From contig JAFLCG010000004.1 of NCBI GenBank assembly GCA_017303635.1, positions 124,001-188,000 on the forward strand: DNA of 64,000 bases, read 5' to 3'. The translations under genes were made by a program, and so were the position numbers. This document shows positions 7,191 through 16,630 of this stretch, one piece after another. The stretch's first letter is position 1. Every line of letters starts with the position of its first letter. Source of the DNA: Anaerolineae bacterium. GTDB lineage: Bacteria > Chloroflexota > Anaerolineae > Aggregatilineales > Phototrophicaceae. A model generated the notes under the pieces. The model saw only the letters and a list, made by a program, of their open reading frames with translations, did no database searches and was not told the DNA's origin.

Positions 7191-10100
7191 ATGAACCGAT
7201 CTACCGCCAATTCCACGATGCTCACGCGGCGGACAGAATCCACCGCGATGGGCATTGCTATGCCCCATTCGGGGCTGCTGTACGTGATTGGCGGCATCGT
7301 GGTCATCGCGGCGATTCTGGTCTACCTGAGCCTGAACCCCACAAACCACACCACCGCGCTGTTTTGGTTGAACGGGGCAGCCTGCCTGATCTTGTTCATT
7401 GTAGCGGATCTACTGGGTGAAACCGCCGGGCGCAACCAGCAGGCGGGTTTCGTCCATCTAGCCGTGATGACGGTCTTGCTGGTCAGCAGCCCTCTGATTG
7501 CCGCTGCGGTCATCACAACTGGAACCTTACTTTCCGGCCTGATGCAGGTCGGCTTAGGTCAATGGACCTCCATTGTCGTGCCCACCCGCCGTGAGATCGC
7601 GCGTCACGCGCTGCTCCGCTTGGGAAGCAGTCTGCCCGCGCTCATTGTGGCCTGGTTAGTCTATAGCCTGCTCGGCGGCACCTGGCCCTTCCTGGCAACC
7701 GCCGGCCCACAGATCGGGCCGGGGCTGGCAGCACTGGTCGTCAGTTTTCTGGTTGTGCGGGGCATCAATCGCTTCTTCACCAGATGGACTGGCGAAATTG
7801 ATCTGGATGCGGTCAACGGCACACTGGATTACCGCTCCCTGCTCACCGAACTGACTTTATTGGCTATCCCGCTGGCGTTGGCGGTCGCTGCCGGGAGCGA
7901 CCAACCGGGTCTCTTCCTGGTCATGATGGGTATTCTGACGGTGAATGTGATGCGCCGCTGGCGGTACAGCCATGTGGAAGCCCGTCAACAACTGCTGGAA
8001 GAACAGAACAATACGCTGCTCCACAAGCTCTCGCTGGTCAACCTCTCGATCCAGAATGCCATGTTCAATGTGGATCAATCGGAGGCGATCAAAACGGCTT
8101 GCGAAACCGCTATGGCGGTCACCAAAGCCAATAAAGCAGCAGTCTTCTTAATCGAACGAGAAAAAGAAACGCTGCAACTGGTCGAAAGCATCGGCCTGAC
8201 AGAAATCCATCGACAATTGGAACGTGACCTGCCCTACCAACCGGAAATGTACTCGGTCACACCGCGAATCGTGCCGGATACCGAGCAGAGCGTGATTCCA
8301 GTAGCCCTGCGTGATTTCGCCCGAAAAGCCCGCTTCCGCGCCTTTGCTGAAATCCCTCTGCGTTCCGGTAACGTCATGATGGGGTATCTCTCCGTTTTCC
8401 ATCAGCAACCGCACCTCTTCACCGAAACTGAACTCAATCTGATTGATATTCTGGTCAACCAGTTGACCGCGGCGCTGGATAACGCGCATTTGCTCCGCAC
8501 CCTGGAAATCCACGCTTTTGAGATGACCCATTTGGTCCATCTCTCCCGGATCGCCAGTTCCAGCCTGGATATGGATATTGTGGCGCGGGACATTAGTGTG
8601 GTCTTGCAACAAATGACGGGCATGGATTATGTCGGGATCGGACTGGCGAAACCTGGGGATACCCGGTTGAACCTGCTCGGTACGCCGCGCATCATCCCGG
8701 CTTTCCCTGAATTACACAACCTGCAAACCCATCACCAGGCCACCACCATCCAGGTGGCTGAAGCGTCGGACGCGCTGCGCCCACTGATGGAGTCCCAGGC
8801 GTTAGCCACGCTGCACCTGATGCCGATGGTCGCCCATGAAGATCCGCTGGGCGTCATCATGCTAGGTTCGAGCAAAGCGCGCCTGTTGATTGAACGTGAA
8901 TCCCAGTTGCTGGAAGCTGCCGCCAACCAGATAGCGACGCACATCTCCAACCTGACGGAATACTTACGAACCCAGGAAGCCCTCCAGGAACAACTGGAGC
9001 AGGCCTCGTTGATTGAAGATCTGGTTCGGAAAATCGCCACGGCCCGCGACTACAATCCGCAGATCCTGGTGAATGACATCTTTGAAGCCACTTTCCAGAC
9101 CACACCTGCGGACAGTGTTTCACTGGCAGTACGGACGGATGCCGGGGATGTCTGGTTGGTGGAACAGGTTCGGGATCAAGACGGCTTCCAGCGTTACTAT
9201 TTCCAGCAGGATGTCAGCGTCGGCATCATTGGCAAAGTCTTCGCCAGCGGCCTGCCCTACATCCTTTCCGACAATAGCGAAGACCCCGATTACATCCTGG
9301 TCGAAAGCGGCCCCTATCGGTCCTCGCTGGTCGTCCCCATGATGATCGAATCCACGGTGATTGGCGTTCTCAATGTGGAGAGCCTCTCCCTGAACGCCTT
9401 CACCGATACGCAGATGCGCTTCCTGCAGAATCTGGCCAGTCATGCCACCATCAGCCTGGAAAACGGTCAACTGCTGGAAGAACTGCACTACCAGGTGAAG
9501 ACCCTCCAGAATCTGCGTCAACTGGCGGTGACACTCACCAGCGCCGAGAACCCCACCGCCGTTCACGAGGTCATCCTCAAAACAGCGGCCAGCCTGGCGG
9601 AAGCCCAGTACGCGATCCTCTATCGCTATAATCCCAGAATCGAACAACTCGAACTGCTGAATGAACGGTATGGCGATAATCGAAGCCTGAGCGTACTGGA
9701 ACGGAATGCGTTCAATTACATCGCCCAGCGGGCGGTTTTCGCTACCGAGGCCGAGGTACAGACCACCCTCAGTGACCTGATCCCGGCGGGGACGCAGGTC
9801 GAAAGCCGGATAGCCAGCCTGATCACCGTACCCATCATGCGCTCCTTCCAGGTGACGGAAGTGATCGCGCTGGGATTTGCGGAACAAACCCTGTTTGAAA
9901 CGCGGCTGCTGAATGCGCTCAACCTGATGGCGATCCAGGCAGCGGGGCATCTGGATAATGTGATGCTCTACACGCAGGTCCGCGAAGGCAGCGACCGGAT
10001 GAAGGCCATCCTGACCTCAGCGCGCGATGGCGTCATCATGCTGGATACCAATGGCAAACTGACGGATTACAATCCGGCGGCGCAGCGGATGCTGGGGGTC

Positions 10101-11144
10101 AACCTCTCCGACCATATTGGAGAGTCGCTGGTTGAGACCCTGCTGCGCTACGCCAATGAACGGGAAGGGGAATTGCTAGCGGGTTATTCTTCGGAAGAAC
10201 TGCGCCGCCTGGCCCGGATTTACCGACTCGATCCGCAAAATATCACCCGGCGTGAATTTGCGACCCAGATGCCGAATAAATCGATGGTCTACGTAGAGGA
10301 AATCGGTTCGCCGGTTTACGACGAAGACTACCGGCTGATGGGCCGGATGCTGACATTGCGCGACATCAGCGATGAGAAGGCATTGGAGAAAGTCCGCGAA
10401 GAAATCACCAGCATGGCGGTCCATGATCTGCGGGCACCGCTGGCTTCGATCATCAATGCGCTGCGGATTGCGCTGGAGAACATGGGCCTTCCGGGTCAGT
10501 TCCCGGTGGCCGAGCAAACCATCAATATGTCGCTGGTCAGCGCCGATAAGCTGATGAACATCATCGAGAGCCTGCTGACCATTCAAAAAGGGCGCTCAAT
10601 GACGCTGGATCGCACCAGCGTATCCATCGAGGAATTGATCGAACTGGCGCGCTGGACGCTGCTCTCCTCGGTCGAAAAAGCGAACCTGAAGCTCACCGTG
10701 ACGATCCCGCCGGATACCCCGCAGGTTTACGTCGACAGCGAAAAGATTCGCCGTGTCATCATCAATCTGCTGGACAATGCCATTCGCTATACCCCTTCGG
10801 GTGAAGAAATCCGCTTATGGGTGGTGGAAGATCGGGCGCGGGGTAAGTTGGTGGTACATGTGGCTGATAGCGGCCCTGGCATTCCGTTCAAAGAGCGTGA
10901 GCGCGTTTTTGAGCAGTTCTGGCAGGTGAAGAGTAACCAACCGCTGCGAGGCACGAAAGGAAACGGGATCGGTTTAGCCTTCGTTTCCCGCGTGCTGGAA
11001 GCTCACGGCGAAAAGATCCAGATTGAAGATATCAGCCCATTGAATGGCGCCCACTTCAGCTTTACCTTGCCGGTTGAACTCTCCGGCGTCGAAACTAAAA
11101 ATGTGGATACGGGGCCGCTGGGCGAACTGGACGAATCAAGCTAA
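7191..11144 (+). CDS. multi-GAF/PAS sensor histidine kinase (1317 aa)
   Basis: Order of domains: six to eight membrane helices (about residues 25-255), four GAF-like domains (starting near 281, 447, 602 and 774), a PAS domain (from ~937, 'MKAILTSARDGVIMLDTNGKL'), a HisKA dimerisation domain with the phospho-acceptor in 'MAVHDLRAPLAS' (~1076) and an HATPase_c domain with N box 'LLDNAIRYTPSGEE', G1 'VADSGPGIPFKERERVFEQF' and G2 'GTKGNGIGLAFVSRV'. All kinase motifs are intact. Several GAF domains suggest integration of small-molecule, redox or light signals, but no chromophore-binding residue is obvious. No cognate regulator is adjacent; the receiver-only protein at 14894 is the nearest plus-strand candidate. 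The 3' end overlaps the convergent kinase gene by 9 bp. Confidence 0.92.
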   Translation: MNRSTANSTMLTRRTESTAMGIAMPHSGLLYVIGGIVVIAAILVYLSLNPTNHTTALFWLNGAACLILFIVADLLGETAGRNQQAGFVHLAVMTVLLVSSPLIAAAVITTGTLLSGLMQVGLGQWTSIVVPTRREIARHALLRLGSSLPALIVAWLVYSLLGGTWPFLATAGPQIGPGLAALVVSFLVVRGINRFFTRWTGEIDLDAVNGTLDYRSLLTELTLLAIPLALAVAAGSDQPGLFLVMMGILTVNVMRRWRYSHVEARQQLLEEQNNTLLHKLSLVNLSIQNAMFNVDQSEAIKTACETAMAVTKANKAAVFLIEREKETLQLVESIGLTEIHRQLERDLPYQPEMYSVTPRIVPDTEQSVIPVALRDFARKARFRAFAEIPLRSGNVMMGYLSVFHQQPHLFTETELNLIDILVNQLTAALDNAHLLRTLEIHAFEMTHLVHLSRIASSSLDMDIVARDISVVLQQMTGMDYVGIGLAKPGDTRLNLLGTPRIIPAFPELHNLQTHHQATTIQVAEASDALRPLMESQALATLHLMPMVAHEDPLGVIMLGSSKARLLIERESQLLEAAANQIATHISNLTEYLRTQEALQEQLEQASLIEDLVRKIATARDYNPQILVNDIFEATFQTTPADSVSLAVRTDAGDVWLVEQVRDQDGFQRYYFQQDVSVGIIGKVFASGLPYILSDNSEDPDYILVESGPYRSSLVVPMMIESTVIGVLNVESLSLNAFTDTQMRFLQNLASHATISLENGQLLEELHYQVKTLQNLRQLAVTLTSAENPTAVHEVILKTAASLAEAQYAILYRYNPRIEQLELLNERYGDNRSLSVLERNAFNYIAQRAVFATEAEVQTTLSDLIPAGTQVESRIASLITVPIMRSFQVTEVIALGFAEQTLFETRLLNALNLMAIQAAGHLDNVMLYTQVREGSDRMKAILTSARDGVIMLDTNGKLTDYNPAAQRMLGVNLSDHIGESLVETLLRYANEREGELLAGYSSEELRRLARIYRLDPQNITRREFATQMPNKSMVYVEEIGSPVYDEDYRLMGRMLTLRDISDEKALEKVREEITSMAVHDLRAPLASIINALRIALENMGLPGQFPVAEQTINMSLVSADKLMNIIESLLTIQKGRSMTLDRTSVSIEELIELARWTLLSSVEKANLKLTVTIPPDTPQVYVDSEKIRRVIINLLDNAIRYTPSGEEIRLWVVEDRARGKLVVHVADSGPGIPFKERERVFEQFWQVKSNQPLRGTKGNGIGLAFVSRVLEAHGEKIQIEDISPLNGAHFSFTLPVELSGVETKNVDTGPLGELDESS

Positions 11145-12941
11145 TGAGGTCTCGACCGCCAACTGTTCCTGAGGAAACGGTACGCTCAGCAGTGCCCGCG
11201 TGCCCACGCCCAACTCACTTTCCAAAGTCAACTGTGCCCCGATAATCTGCGCCTGATGCCGCGCCAGGCTCAAACCGACGCCAATCCCCGGCTGAACTTC
11301 CAGGTTAGAACCGCGCACCAACGGTTGGAACACCGCTTCCAGTTCAGCGGGCGGAATGCCAATGCCCCGGTCAGCCACTGTGAACAAGACGCCCGTGTTC
11401 TGCAACTGGGCATTTAATTCGACCACGTCCTGCGAGAAGATCAGCGCATTGGAGAGCAGCCGCCCAAGAATATCCTGAATGATCGCGACCGGCAGCAACA
11501 CAGGCTCATCGGAGTCAGCCGCAATCTGAACACGTTCCGCCTCGCTGGCTTTATGGCGAACTTCGGTCAACAGGGTTGTCAACGCGATTGGAGCCGCTTT
11601 GGTATCCTGTGGCGATGCATCCATCTTCAGGAGGGCGCGCAGGTCATTCAGCAACTGTTCGAGAATATCATACTGACGATTGACGGTGGCGCGGCGTTCA
11701 TCCCGTTCTTCTTTCTGCATCCGATCCCAGAACATGGTCATCAGGTCGGTAGAACTGCGGATGATTGCCAACGGGGTGCGGAATTCGTGCGAGAGGCGGC
11801 TGAAGATCTGCCGCCGGGACAGATTGAGTTCGTTTTCCCGTTCTGCGCGTTCCCTGAGAAGTTGTTCGGCTTGAGTCCGTTTGAGCTCTTCGAGTTCATG
11901 CCGGGCCTGTTCCACTTCGTAAAGGGTGCGGAGCAGTTGCACGCGCTGTTCTGAATCCTGATTGCGAATGCGCGCTTCCAACACTTTGACACGCCGCAGA
12001 CTATCCAGCGCGCGCGGATAATCGCCCAAGCGCTCATAGAGCGTCGCCAGACGATCCAAAGCCTCTACAGCCTCAATCAAGTGGTACTGACTGTGATCGT
12101 CAGCCGCAATCGGTGTCAGCAGTTGGATGGCATCCTTCAACTGGTGACGGTGCTGGTAGACATCTGCCTGTTGCAGGTTCAACTGGATCAGGAGGCGATT
12201 GTCCGGCGGCAGCGATTGAACCGCCTGACGTGCATCCTTCAGTTGTTCCTCAATCCGGGGGTCATGAGGATCCGTCTCGAGCATCATATGCACCAGCATC
12301 AGGCGGCAATCCACCTCATCTTCCAGATGCCCGGACTGATGCGAGAGCCAGCAGGCTTGCTCGAACCATTCCTGGGCCTGGCTGGTATCCCCGATCTGAT
12401 AGAGATTCTGACCCAGGTTATACAGCACCATCGTATCCGGCTGCTGACCCTGTTCCAACTGGTAGGCCAGGGCCTGTTCCAGATATCGATTGGATTGGGC
12501 GAGGTCACCGGCATCGGCAAAGCTGGCACCCAGATCACACAGTGCAAAGGTGATCAGTTCGGGATGGTTGAGCACCTTGCCGATCCGATGGATTTCTTCA
12601 CACATCTCCAGCGTCTTGGCATGTTCACCCGCCACTGCATGGATCGCATCCAGACAAAGCAGCGCATAGCCTTTGGCTTCCAGGTCTTCATAGCGTTCAG
12701 CTAACTCCAACGCCCGCCGTGCTGGTTCGACCGCCGCCTCAAAGTTCTTGAGCCGGTTGTGACCCCAGGCGATCAGCCAGGATGCGTGAGCTGCCGCTCG
12801 CCCATCTGCCAGGTCTATAGCGAGTGCATAGGCCTGCCTCGCCAATTCCATGGTGCGGGTGTAATCGGTGAGTTTAATCTGATCTGCTTCGGCCAGCAGA
12901 TGCGTCAGGTGTTCAGATTGTGCAGGCTGATCGACAGACAA
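11136..12941 (-). CDS. TPR-domain sensor histidine kinase
   Basis: 601 residues, predicted cytosolic. Residues 1-320 are tetratricopeptide-like helical repeats ('ARQAYALAIDLADGRAAAHA', 'YNLGQNLYQIGDTSQAQEWF'), then a coiled coil rich in Glu/Arg/Leu, a HisKA domain with 'FSRLSHEFRTPLAII' and an HATPase domain with 'VADRGIGIPPAELEAVFQP' and 'GIGVGLSLARHQA'. The N box is less canonical ('LLSNALIFS'). The TTG start at 12941 has AGGAG 6 bases before it. Such TPR kinases sense protein partners rather than small molecules (family knowledge). It is convergent with the GAF kinase, sharing 9 bp at the ends; no response regulator is in the same transcription unit. Confidence 0.88.
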   Translation of the reverse strand: MSVDQPAQSEHLTHLLAEADQIKLTDYTRTMELARQAYALAIDLADGRAAAHASWLIAWGHNRLKNFEAAVEPARRALELAERYEDLEAKGYALLCLDAIHAVAGEHAKTLEMCEEIHRIGKVLNHPELITFALCDLGASFADAGDLAQSNRYLEQALAYQLEQGQQPDTMVLYNLGQNLYQIGDTSQAQEWFEQACWLSHQSGHLEDEVDCRLMLVHMMLETDPHDPRIEEQLKDARQAVQSLPPDNRLLIQLNLQQADVYQHRHQLKDAIQLLTPIAADDHSQYHLIEAVEALDRLATLYERLGDYPRALDSLRRVKVLEARIRNQDSEQRVQLLRTLYEVEQARHELEELKRTQAEQLLRERAERENELNLSRRQIFSRLSHEFRTPLAIIRSSTDLMTMFWDRMQKEERDERRATVNRQYDILEQLLNDLRALLKMDASPQDTKAAPIALTTLLTEVRHKASEAERVQIAADSDEPVLLPVAIIQDILGRLLSNALIFSQDVVELNAQLQNTGVLFTVADRGIGIPPAELEAVFQPLVRGSNLEVQPGIGVGLSLARHQAQIIGAQLTLESELGVGTRALLSVPFPQEQLAVETSLA

Positions 12942-13049
12942 GGTGAACTCCTCACTGCTTGATTTGCCTCCATTATTATGCGTCTATTCTATCGATGGGC
13001 AAACTTGAGGTCTGCGGAGCGCCTCAGCTTGTCGTCGTCATGCTTGATC

Positions 13050-14582
13050 CTATTGCGGCGGCGGCGGCGGCGGCGGAACCCGATCAGCCAATTCTGCCCG
13101 GGCCAGTGCAAAGACCTGGCGCGCCTCGGCTGGAGAGCCTGCTGCCAGCAAGCCGGCACTGACGCTGAAGGCAACTTCCTCCGGCAAGGCGCGGACTTCA
13201 AACGAACGCGGCTGGCTGCGTCCCCAGCGTTTGAGGGTGAAGCGTTCCCAGGCGAGGAGTTCGTCGAGCGGAGACAGCGAACAGCTATCAGCTTTCAGCG
13301 AAGAGCGATCAACCTCCTGACTATCGGCGGTCAGCTTACAGCGATCAGCGGTCAGCAAAGCGCGTTTAGTGGCTTCAGTCTCGCCCGAAACAGTTGCTTC
13401 ATGATTGTCCGGGCTGATGGCTGAGGGCTGCTCGCTGACTGATCCTTCCCCCCAATGAACCGGCCCCAACTGAAAATAGCGCTGGCGGATTTCGTTGATG
13501 CTGAGGACGGGATACGCGGCGCGAATCTCGTCGAGGCGGGCTTGCGAGTCAGTCGGGCGGATGTCCTCGAAGCGGGCGACCGCCTCCCCCGGCCAGAAAG
13601 GCAGCAGATCGGTGGTGATGCGGGCGGCGATCCGCACCAGCTTCGGCCAGAGCGTGCGCTCGATGAACAGGCGCTCAGCGACGGTGGCGTTGGCCTCGGT
13701 CGCATTCTCGCTCAACATGCCAACCGGGATGCCAAAGAGATTGAGGACTTCATCCCGGTTGGCGCGGCGACCACTGAGGAAATCGAGGTCAGTATGCCCC
13801 AGGCCGATATTCTGCCAACTGATCTGATCGCCGGTGAGGAAGGCCGTGCGGCGCTGCGGCCCGCCATAACTCTGCCGCCACTCGCGCTTCACCCGTTCGA
13901 GATCCGCTTCCGAAAGGCGATCCTTGATGGTGACGATCCCTGCCGGGACGCCGTTCTCCTGCCCGAAGGTGTTGCGGTTCCACTCCGCCATGGCACGGTC
14001 GGTGCTGATGGATTGGCGGGCTGCTTCCAGCGCGGAAAGCCCGTAGTAATCATTGGCAGGGTGCCAGCGTTTGAAGTGCACCACTTCGGCGGCTTCCAAT
14101 GGCACGCGAGCCCCCTCGACTTCATAAACATAGCCTTTGATGAAGCGCCTCGCATCCGGCACGATGCTGACCCGATCCGGGCGCAGCGGCCAGATTTCTA
14201 CCGGCGTGCCGCTGGAATCCCCGGCGAGGAACCAGTAGGCGTTACCCGTCAGTTCCAACATGCCCACCGTTTGTTCGATGAGTTCAAAGCCGCTCAGGAA
14301 GGGATTGGGCGCTTCCAGCAGGCGCTCCAATGGGTGACGGATGACCTGCTGGCGGCGGTCGCCCTCGATGCGCAGGACGTGCAGCGGCACCAGGGCGGCG
14401 GCTTCCGCAATCCGGTTGACGGCGATGTAGACCCAGGGCGAGGTCTGATAGACGCGCGACTGGGCCTCGGCTTCCGCCAGGTTAGGCCAGGCATGGGTGT
14501 TGTGGAGGGCGACAGCTTCAACATGCGGGGCGGGGCGCAACGCACGCTTCAGCGGCAGCCAGCGGCTGAACCAGTTGGGCAT
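13050..14582 (-). CDS. phage portal protein (HK97 type), solitary
   Basis: 510 residues. Portal-family features include 'WVYIAVNRIAEAAALVPLHV', 'HPLERLLEAPNPFLSGFELIEQ', 'LTGNAYWFL', 'WPLRPDRVSIVPD', 'GLSALEAARQSISTDRAM' and the C-terminal 'IPVGMLSENATEANATVAERLFIERTLWPKL'. In phages the portal is the dodecameric DNA gate of the capsid. Here no terminase, protease, capsid or integrase gene is within reach, so it is a prophage remnant or a domesticated portal. Two oddities are visible: residues ~375-438 are Ser/Ala/Asp-rich sequence encoded by a degenerate short-period repeat, and the protein ends in eight consecutive prolines encoded by a GGC-type run at 13053-13077. The frame is intact over the whole length. 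Confidence 0.85.
   Translation of the reverse strand: MPNWFSRWLPLKRALRPAPHVEAVALHNTHAWPNLAEAEAQSRVYQTSPWVYIAVNRIAEAAALVPLHVLRIEGDRRQQVIRHPLERLLEAPNPFLSGFELIEQTVGMLELTGNAYWFLAGDSSGTPVEIWPLRPDRVSIVPDARRFIKGYVYEVEGARVPLEAAEVVHFKRWHPANDYYGLSALEAARQSISTDRAMAEWNRNTFGQENGVPAGIVTIKDRLSEADLERVKREWRQSYGGPQRRTAFLTGDQISWQNIGLGHTDLDFLSGRRANRDEVLNLFGIPVGMLSENATEANATVAERLFIERTLWPKLVRIAARITTDLLPFWPGEAVARFEDIRPTDSQARLDEIRAAYPVLSINEIRQRYFQLGPVHWGEGSVSEQPSAISPDNHEATVSGETEATKRALLTADRCKLTADSQEVDRSSLKADSCSLSPLDELLAWERFTLKRWGRSQPRSFEVRALPEEVAFSVSAGLLAAGSPAEARQVFALARAELADRVPPPPPPPQ
13266..13362 (-). repeat. degenerate short-period repeat translated within the portal gene
   Basis: Units of the type GCTGATCGCTGTAAGCTG and GCTGAAAGCTGATAGCTG follow one another. 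Similar units lie in intergenic DNA at 14610-14650, 17915-17946, 38065-38100 and 49825-49845. In the portal gene the repeat is read as 'TADRCKLTADS' and 'SSLKADSCSL', placing an inserted low-complexity linker in the protein. Confidence 0.6.
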
Positions 14583-14761
14583 AGGGGTCTCCAGTTCACA
14601 GTGAAGAAAGTGGCTGGTGGTCAGTGGTCAGCGGCTAGTGAACAAGTACAGCCTGTGGTTGATGGCCCATAGACAACGACTTGATGCTTGTAAACTGCTG
14701 CTTGTTTCCGGCTGCTGATTTGGTAGCCACATACAGACCCAGTATAGGTGCGGATCCGGCG

Positions 14762-14787
14762 AAAATCGGAACATATGTTCCGATTTT
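14762..14787. promoter_or_regulatory. 26-bp perfect palindrome with LexA-like core
   Basis: A perfect palindrome centred on CGGAACATATGTTCCG, extended on both sides to 26 bp by ATTTT/AAAAT. A second partial copy (GTTCCGATTTTTT) follows at once. The inner GAACATATGTTC fits the GAAC-N4-GTTC form of Gram-positive-type LexA boxes. It lies in the 311-bp gap (14583-14893), 107 bases before the receiver gene and 180 before the portal gene. A sister palindrome is at 45367-45392. Confidence 0.5.
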
Positions 14788-14893
14788 GTTCCGATTTTTT
14801 GACCGACATCTGCCTGACTCCCGGTACGACCATGGGTTATGTTACACTGTAGAGAGTCTGGGTGATATTGACTCCGCTGTGGCAGGATGGTTT

Positions 14894-15265
14894 ATGAACG
14901 CCTATAACGCCCTCATCATTGAAGATGATCTGCAACTTGGCCCCCTCTTTGGCACCATTCTGGAACAGCTCCAGGTCTATAGCGAGATTATCCCCAACGG
15001 GCGGGCAGCGCTGGCGCGTCTAGCCGATCCCGGCGCGGCCATCCCAGACCTGATCGTGCTGGATATTCAGTTGCCGGGTATTTCCGGGGTGGATTTGCTC
15101 CAGCAGATTCGGGCGATGCCGCATCTCCAGGGTGTGAAGGTGGTGGTCATCAGCGCGACGCTGTTCGTGGCGCGGGATGCCGAACTGGACGCCGACCTGA
15201 TGCTGGCAAAGCCGGTCAGCGTCGATCAGATGCTCGATCTGGTCGGGCGGCTGCTGCCGCGTTAG
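14894..15265 (+). CDS. single-domain response regulator (receiver only)
   Basis: 123 residues forming one CheY-like receiver and no output domain. The acidic pocket 'LIIEDDLQLG', the phospho-acceptor Asp in 'LIVLDIQLPGISG', the Ser/Thr in 'VVVISATLF' and the Lys in 'LMLAKPVS' are all present. The ATG at 14894 follows AGGA at 6 bases; a longer upstream frame is not supported. It probably relays phosphate from a hybrid or multidomain kinase such as the one at 7191-11144. The 145 bases downstream (15266-15409) hold only a dispersed palindromic repeat. Confidence 0.88.
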   Translation: MNAYNALIIEDDLQLGPLFGTILEQLQVYSEIIPNGRAALARLADPGAAIPDLIVLDIQLPGISGVDLLQQIRAMPHLQGVKVVVISATLFVARDAELDADLMLAKPVSVDQMLDLVGRLLPR

Positions 15266-15285
15266 AGGCTGTTATGCGCTTTGAT

Positions 15286-15377
15286 CCCCTCACCCTAAAT
15301 CCCTCTCCCTGAGGGAGAGGGACTTTTAAACCAGACTCCCCTTCTCCCGATGGGAGAAGGAACCGAGGGATGAGGGC
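15286..15377. repeat. dispersed palindromic repeat (CCCTCACC...CTCTCCC/GGGAGAGG family)
   Basis: Starts with CCCCTCACCCTAAATCCC, contains the hairpin CCCTCTCCC-TGA-GGGAGAGGG and a second hairpin CTTCTCCC-GAT-GGGAGAAG, and ends with GATGAGGG. Related copies occur at 23564, 42321 and 45261 and in the ligase gene. It is REP/MITE-like and has no coding content. Confidence 0.7.
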
Positions 15378-15409
15378 TGCACGGGAAGAACGTTCATAAC
15401 ACACGTTAG

Positions 15410-16099
15410 TCAGGGTTCGGGGAAATCCTGTAAGTAGTAGAGGCCAAATACCCAATAGAGGCGGCTTTCCGCCGGCCCCCACCAGTCGGCCAGATCAACT
15501 GCTGGTTGCTGCTCCTCAAACAAGTGGTACGTATTGAGGTGTGGCCCCCATTTCTCGCACAATTCGGTATTGAATGGCTCAGGATAGGTGCCTTGTGCCA
15601 TGCCTTCAGCACTTTGAAGAGCATCCTGCACATCGTAGCCCAACCGTTGCCAGGCGGGATCAGGTCGCTCAAAAGCCAGTAGATCGGTACCGGGCCGGTG
15701 CTCCCAGGGAAAGTAATCTTCTCTAGGGGCAGTTGTCCATACAGGGGTTTCGACGACTGTGATGGCGATCAGCCAACTGGGTTTGAGCCGGGGCTTTTTC
15801 AACAGAAAGGCCCTCATCTCAGTGAGGTCTTTCCAGAATTCAATGGGCGTAGTCCCATAGATACCAAATTCAGGCGGTTTGGGAATGAGAAAGGTCTCCG
15901 CATTCTGTTCACGAATGTGCTGCTGCTCTCCCTCCCATCCAATTTTTCGGAATGCCGAAAGCCAGTTCGTACCATCCGGTAAGACCGAGAGCCGCCGGGT
16001 AATGTCACGCCGCCATAATATGTTATAGGGATCACTGATGTCCGGCGGCAGCCACATCTCCCGGCAATCAAAGCCGATCACACGCTCAGGATAGGTCAT
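15410..16099 (-). CDS. hypothetical protein
   Basis: 229 residues, soluble, no signal peptide, rich in Trp and Pro. I do not recognise the family. Visible patterns are 'WLPPDISDPYNILWRRDITRRLSVLPDGTNWLSAFRK', split between an N-terminal and a central region, and a C-terminal 'WGPAESRLYWVFGLYYLQDF'. The start ATG at 16099 is preceded by GGGG. It begins 5 bases after the moaB stop, so it is the third gene of a Uma2-MoaB-hypothetical unit; that spacing is the main evidence that it is real. Confidence 0.65.
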   Translation of the reverse strand: MTYPERVIGFDCREMWLPPDISDPYNILWRRDITRRLSVLPDGTNWLSAFRKIGWEGEQQHIREQNAETFLIPKPPEFGIYGTTPIEFWKDLTEMRAFLLKKPRLKPSWLIAITVVETPVWTTAPREDYFPWEHRPGTDLLAFERPDPAWQRLGYDVQDALQSAEGMAQGTYPEPFNTELCEKWGPHLNTYHLFEEQQPAVDLADWWGPAESRLYWVFGLYYLQDFPEP

Positions 16100-16104
16100 C
16101 GGGT

Positions 16105-16617
16105 TTACCCCTTACGGGCGACTTCCCACGCCAAGTGATTAATCTCCGGAATGATGAGTTTTTCTAGCGCCACCTGAACGGCATTCGGGCTGCCGGGCAT
16201 CGAAAAGATGAGAGTCCCCCGGTAGACACCCGCCGTCGCCCGGCTGAACATGGCCGCCGCACCAACTTCATTCCAACTCAACATGCGGAATAACTCGCCA
16301 AAACCGGGCAGAGTCTTTTCCAGGTGACGGCTGACCACATCGTAGGTGGTATCCCGCGGGCTGATGCCAGTGCCACCGTTGAACAGGACGAGCTGCACGG
16401 TCGGCAGGGCGCTGAGTTCGGTCAAGACCGCCGCGACCTGATCGGGTTCATCCTTGATGAGCCGATAGGCCGCGACCACATGGCCCAGTTCCGCCATGCG
16501 CCGCTCGATATACTGGCGGTTCTGGTCGGTCTCCGGCGTGCGGGTATCACTGACGGTGACAATCGCCACCGTGACCGGCCCCCGCCCTGCCTTCTCCCGA
16601 TGTTCCTGTGCGCCCAT
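16105..16617 (-). CDS. moaB: MoaB/Mog-type molybdopterin biosynthesis protein
   Basis: 170 residues of the MoCF-biosynthesis (MogA/MoaB) fold, which binds and adenylylates molybdopterin during molybdenum-cofactor synthesis. Diagnostic segments are '[14 protein letters not shown]', the loop '[13 protein letters not shown]' with the conserved Gly-Gly-Thr-Gly, and the C-terminal '[19 protein letters not shown]'. The start at 16617 (MGAQEHRE) avoids overlap with the upstream Uma2 gene, leaving 13 bases, and has AAGGA 10 bases upstream. No other molybdenum-cofactor gene is in the window, so the pathway must be encoded elsewhere. Confidence 0.88.
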   Translation of the reverse strand: MGAQEHREKAGRGPVTVAIVTVSDTRTPETDQNRQYIERRMAELGHVVAAYRLIKDEPDQVAAVLTELSALPTVQLVLFNGGTGISPRDTTYDVVSRHLEKTLPGFGELFRMLSWNEVGAAAMFSRATAGVYRGTLIFSMPGSPNAVQVALEKLIIPEINHLAWEVARKG

Positions 16618-16630
16618 AGGTTCCAGTCCT

